Below, in pieces: positions 31,373-32,803 of a DNA stretch of 32,803 nt. The stretch lies in assembly GCA_017646785.1 (NCBI GenBank), contig JAGCLX010000028.1, positions 1 to 32,803 on the forward strand. The letters are read 5' to 3'. Origin of the DNA: Alistipes sp. (GTDB lineage: Bacteria; Bacteroidota; Bacteroidia; Bacteroidales; Rikenellaceae). Position 1 is the first letter of the stretch; each line of letters begins with the position of its first letter. The notes under the pieces are model-generated. The model made no database searches. It was given only the letters and a program-made list of their open reading frames with translations, and was not told the DNA's origin. A program made the translations under genes and the position numbers.

Positions 31373-32803
31373 ATGAGGCTACGTGAGTACATTGATAAAT
31401 TGGAGGAGAGAGGAGAGCTTCAGCGCATAACAACAAAGGTTGACACCCGCTACGAGATTACCGAGATTACTGATCGTATATCGAAGAGCGAGGGTGGTGG
31501 CAAGGCACTACTTTTCGAGAACACAGGTACGGACTACCCCGTTTTGATGAACATGATGGGGTCGGATCGTCGTGTGGCAATGGCACTGGGCGTAGAGGAC
31601 CTATGCGAGATATCTGAGCGTATAGACAACATGCTCAAGGACGTTATGACACCTAAGAGTAGCCTCATGGACAAGCTACGCATGCTGCCACTGCTTGCCG
31701 ATATGGCTAAGTGGTTTCCCAAGAAGAGTAGCGCACGCGGTGAGTGTCAGGAGATAGTGTGGCAGGGTGAGGATGTAGACCTCACAAAGCTACCTATTCT
31801 CACCTCGTGGCCCTCAGATGGCGGAGCATTCATCACCCTACCCATGGTCTGCACCAAAGACCCTGATACGGGCACCCCAAATATGGGTATGTACCGCATG
31901 CAGGTCTTCGACAGGTGTACAACTGGTATGCACTGGCATAAGCACAAGACTGGCGCGCGCCACTACGACGGCTACAAACGCCTCGGAGAGCGCATGCCCG
32001 TGAGCGTGGCTATTGGTGGCGACCCCGTATATGCATACTCAGCCACAGCCCCCATGCCCGACAACATGGACGAGATGTTGCTTGCGGGCATGCTGCGACA
32101 GAAGCCCGTGAAGATGGTTAAGTGCCTGACCAACGATATATGGGTGCCTGCCGACTGTGACTTTGTGCTCGAAGGATATGTAGACCCCGCCGAGGAGCTT
32201 ACCGTCGAGGGACCCTTTGGTGACCACACTGGCTTCTACTCGCTGTCGGACCTATACCCCCGCTTCCACATCACCACCATTACATCACGCCGCGACGCTG
32301 TCTACCCCGCTACCATCGTGGGTATCCCCCCCATGGAGGATGCCTACATCGCCAAGGCTACGGAGCGCATCTTCCTTGCCCCCATACGCCTTGTCATGCA
32401 GCCTGAGGTGCGCGACCTCTACATGCCTATGGAGGGCACAGCACACAACCTCGCCTTTGTCTCTATCGCTAAGCGCTATGAGGGTCAGGCCTCGAAGGTG
32501 GCACAGGGACTGTGGGGCGCAGGACAGATGATGTTCAACAAGTATATGCTCATTGCGCGCCAGGAGTGCGACATACGCAATAATGAGGTGATGTGCCGTC
32601 TGTTGCGTAACGTCGATTTTAAGCGCGACATCATACACGCCGAGGGTATTCTCGATGTCCTCGACCACACGACACCCACGCTCGGCTACGGCTCGAAGCT
32701 CGCTATAGACCTCACAAATATAGAGAAGACGGAGGCCACACCATGTTCAGTAGCCGAGGTGTTCACCCCAGCAGGGGGCGTGGCAAGCATCAGCAGGGAG
32801 TAC
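31373..32803 (+). CDS. ubiD: UbiD-family prenylated-FMN decarboxylase (3' end missing)
   Basis: 477 codons are present from ATG 31373 and the frame is still open at the window edge. UbiD enzymes use prenylated FMN to decarboxylate aromatic acids in quinone synthesis. The start MRLREYIDKLEERGEL is typical. The signature EGPFGDHTGFYS at about residues 279-290 contains the catalytic Glu and Asp. MGMYRMQVFDRCTTGMHWHKHK near 165-185 is the conserved cofactor-binding region. In Bacteroidales a menaquinone role is likely. The UbiX prenyltransferase is not in the window. It lies 13 nt after kdsD and probably ends the lon-kds operon or continues it. Confidence 0.9.
   Translation, partial: MRLREYIDKLEERGELQRITTKVDTRYEITEITDRISKSEGGGKALLFENTGTDYPVLMNMMGSDRRVAMALGVEDLCEISERIDNMLKDVMTPKSSLMDKLRMLPLLADMAKWFPKKSSARGECQEIVWQGEDVDLTKLPILTSWPSDGGAFITLPMVCTKDPDTGTPNMGMYRMQVFDRCTTGMHWHKHKTGARHYDGYKRLGERMPVSVAIGGDPVYAYSATAPMPDNMDEMLLAGMLRQKPVKMVKCLTNDIWVPADCDFVLEGYVDPAEELTVEGPFGDHTGFYSLSDLYPRFHITTITSRRDAVYPATIVGIPPMEDAYIAKATERIFLAPIRLVMQPEVRDLYMPMEGTAHNLAFVSIAKRYEGQASKVAQGLWGAGQMMFNKYMLIARQECDIRNNEVMCRLLRNVDFKRDIIHAEGILDVLDHTTPTLGYGSKLAIDLTNIEKTEATPCSVAEVFTPAGGVASISREY

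Overview
The window looks like a core-chromosome segment of a Bacteroidales bacterium, with a Rikenellaceae/Alistipes-like flavour that I cannot prove. The grounds are: the Bacteroidetes -7 box TAnnTTTG lies upstream of a dozen transcription units, several with a TTTG/TTG -33 box 18-21 nt away; Shine-Dalgarno sites are essentially absent; and several protein types are typical of the phylum (the porin upstream of a lytic transglycosylase, OstA-like and SurA-like envelope proteins, SIS-only KdsD, modular surface lipoprotein). I see no integrase, transposase, plasmid gene, phage gene or CRISPR array.

Layout. 1-134 (-): 5' end of rpsO (S15) with a ~100-nt folded leader. 586-5477 (+): apbE, a lipid-kinase-family protein, an AraC regulator and dsbD, closed by a strong terminator. 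5707-7581 (-): RelA/SpoT homologue whose hydrolase motifs are intact but whose synthetase motifs look worn. 7743-10411 (+): repeat-domain lipoprotein overlapping a threonine aldolase gene. 10488-11226 (-): pspC then a nitroreductase. 11307-12158 (+): HAD-family phosphatase. 12412-13860 (+): outer-membrane barrel protein plus lipoprotein. 13884-14453 (+): rdgB. 14609-21195 (+): an envelope-biogenesis operon of SurA-like lipoprotein, SurA, a very large OstA/LptA-like protein and a truncated GH2-like secreted protein. 21368-21440: tRNA-Lys(CTT). 21694-25336 (-): pssA, porin and lytic transglycosylase. 25479-26552 (+): manC. 26787-32803 (+): lon, kdsB, kdsA, kdsD and the start of a ubiD-family gene that runs off the end.

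The unifying theme is the Gram-negative envelope: Kdo synthesis (kdsD, kdsA and kdsB cover arabinose-5-P formation, condensation and CMP activation), GDP-mannose supply (manC), phosphatidylserine synthesis (pssA), LPS transport (OstA-like), outer-membrane protein folding (SurA pair), thiol transfer across the membrane (dsbD), periplasmic flavinylation (apbE), a porin and peptidoglycan turnover.

The most unusual points are the OstA-like protein with a ~360-residue low-complexity insert next to a GH2-like protein that stops before its catalytic nucleophile, the probably hydrolase-only RSH enzyme, and two divergent promoter pairs (pspC/HAD and pssA/manC) built with the same face-to-face overlapping geometry. 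I did not find a clear-cut novel defence or mobile system.
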